5,725 nt of DNA from Chloroflexota bacterium (GTDB lineage: Bacteria > Chloroflexota > Dehalococcoidia > Dehalococcoidales > UBA2162). The notes below the pieces were generated by a model, which was not told where the DNA came from, ran no database searches, and saw nothing but the letters and a program-made list of their open reading frames with translations. Below, piece by piece: positions 4,757 to 5,725 of the stretch. How positions within the stretch are numbered: position 1 is the stretch's first letter; every line of letters begins with the position of its first letter. The position numbers and the translations under genes are program-made. Location of the stretch: contig JACPSA010000098.1 in the NCBI GenBank assembly GCA_016193545.1, positions 1-5,725 on the forward strand, written 5' to 3'.

Positions 4757-5725
4757 TGGCGAAGAGAACAGGGATTGAAGTCTCAATAGCCGTTAGCGAT
4801 GCGGTCAAACTGGTCAATGCTGATGTCATCGCCGCCTATCCCATCACTCCGCAAACACATATTGTCGAGCACCTGGCTGAGTTAGTGGCTAACGGTGAGT
4901 TAGATGCCGAGTTCATTCCGGTTGAATCTGAACATTCGGCAATGAGTGCCTGCCTGGGTTCCGCCGCTGTCGGCGCCCGGACATTTACCGCCTCTGCCGG
5001 TCAAGGGTTGGAGCTAATGCATGAAGTATTGTATGTCGCCTCGGCAATGCGGCTACCGATAGTTATGGCAGTAGCTAACCGGGCTTTATCGGCACCACTC
5101 AGCGTCTGGGGTGACCATTCTGATGCCATGGCGGTCCGTGATACCGGCTGGATACAAATATTTGTTGAGAACGGGCAGGAAGCGGTTGATAATGTTATCT
5201 GTGCCTTCCATATTGCTGAAGACAAGCGTGTCTTGCTGCCGGTGATGATTCATCTGGACGGTTTTCACTTATCGCACATGATTGAGCCTATGTTTCTTCC
5301 CGAACAGAGCCAGGTTGACCGGTTCCTCCCACCTAACCAGTACCCCTTGCCATTGAACCCTGACAAACCGGTGACCATGGGGGATTTTGCTCCGCCGATT
5401 ATCTATACCGAAGCAAAGTGGGCACAGGAACAAAACCTGAGAGCTGCCAAGGAAATAATCTTTGAGTGCTGGCGTAGCTTCGCCGAAATCTTCCAAAGGT
5501 CTTATTCACCGGTGGAAAGCTATCACAGTGAAGGCGCCAAAACACTGCTCTTAACTATGGGTAGTTTCAGCGAGACGGCTATGGTCGCTGTGGACAACCT
5601 GCGGGCAGCCGGTCAGGATGTCGGCTTAATCAAACTTCGTCTGTGGCGCCCTTTCCCCTTCGAGGAATTACGCCAGGCAGTGCGCGGTGCTGAAGTCCTT
5701 ATTGTCCTGGACAGGGCCCTTTCCG
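4756..5725 (+). CDS. porA: Pyruvate:ferredoxin oxidoreductase, alpha subunit (cut by window edge)
   Basis: The first 323 residues are visible. Translation starts at a GTG that overlaps the delta stop (TAGTG), with an AGGAGGAGG ribosome site just upstream, implying translational coupling. YPITPQT (28-34) places T31 where the substrate-binding threonine of pyruvate oxidoreductases sits; E57 in PVESEHSAMSA matches the TPP-activating glutamate; R109 in ANRAL aligns with the pyruvate-contacting arginine. SVWGDHSDAMAVRDTGW (116-132) is characteristic of the pyruvate type. The transketolase C-terminal-like domain II begins at about 258 (GAKTLLLTMGSFSETA) and is incomplete. The enzyme converts pyruvate, CoA and oxidised ferredoxin to acetyl-CoA and CO2, or the reverse in autotrophs. 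The beta (TPP-binding) subunit should follow beyond the right edge. Confidence 0.94.
   Translation, partial: MAKRTGIEVSIAVSDAVKLVNADVIAAYPITPQTHIVEHLAELVANGELDAEFIPVESEHSAMSACLGSAAVGARTFTASAGQGLELMHEVLYVASAMRLPIVMAVANRALSAPLSVWGDHSDAMAVRDTGWIQIFVENGQEAVDNVICAFHIAEDKRVLLPVMIHLDGFHLSHMIEPMFLPEQSQVDRFLPPNQYPLPLNPDKPVTMGDFAPPIIYTEAKWAQEQNLRAAKEIIFECWRSFAEIFQRSYSPVESYHSEGAKTLLLTMGSFSETAMVAVDNLRAAGQDVGLIKLRLWRPFPFEELRQAVRGAEVLIVLDRALS

Overview
The window looks like chromosomal DNA from an anaerobic bacterium. The four-subunit, ferredoxin-dependent pyruvate oxidoreductase, the Fe-S type regulator and the siroheme-reductase-like protein all fit an anaerobic lifestyle. From the general feel of the protein sequences I lean towards a Dehalococcoidia-like Chloroflexota, but this is an impression and was not tested. 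All the main genes belong to recognisable families. I found no phage, CRISPR, transposase or toxin-antitoxin genes, and no clear new multi-gene system.

Layout. From 1945 down to the left edge, on the minus strand, lies a compact sulfur operon read leftward: an Rrf2-family regulator with three cysteines, then cysteine synthase (cysK), then a nitrite/sulfite reductase half-domain protein cut off by the window edge. Its probable promoter (TTGACA / TATTCT) is followed by a 20-bp palindrome at the expected transcription start, a good candidate operator for autoregulation. Positions 1946-2330 hold no gene. They contain this promoter and operator, a GC-rich hairpin-and-tandem-repeat element (about 2060-2209) and, facing right, a strong promoter (TTTACA / TATAAT).

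That rightward promoter drives a polytopic permease of the ArsB/NhaD/SLC13 ion-transporter superfamily (2331-3692). Next come a tRNA-Arg(CCG) at 3749-3821, a small hairpin, and the start of a por operon in the order gamma, delta, alpha (3887 to the right edge). These genes encode most of a pyruvate:ferredoxin oxidoreductase; the beta subunit is expected just beyond the window.

How the parts fit. The left operon would supply cysteine: the reductase would reduce sulfite (or a related oxyanion) to sulfide, CysK would add sulfide to O-acetylserine, and the Rrf2 protein would sense Fe-S or cysteine status. The permease, transcribed divergently from this operon, could import or export an anion, but its substrate cannot be read from sequence. 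The por genes serve central carbon metabolism, interconverting pyruvate and acetyl-CoA plus CO2 with ferredoxin as electron carrier. They appear to be a separate unit.
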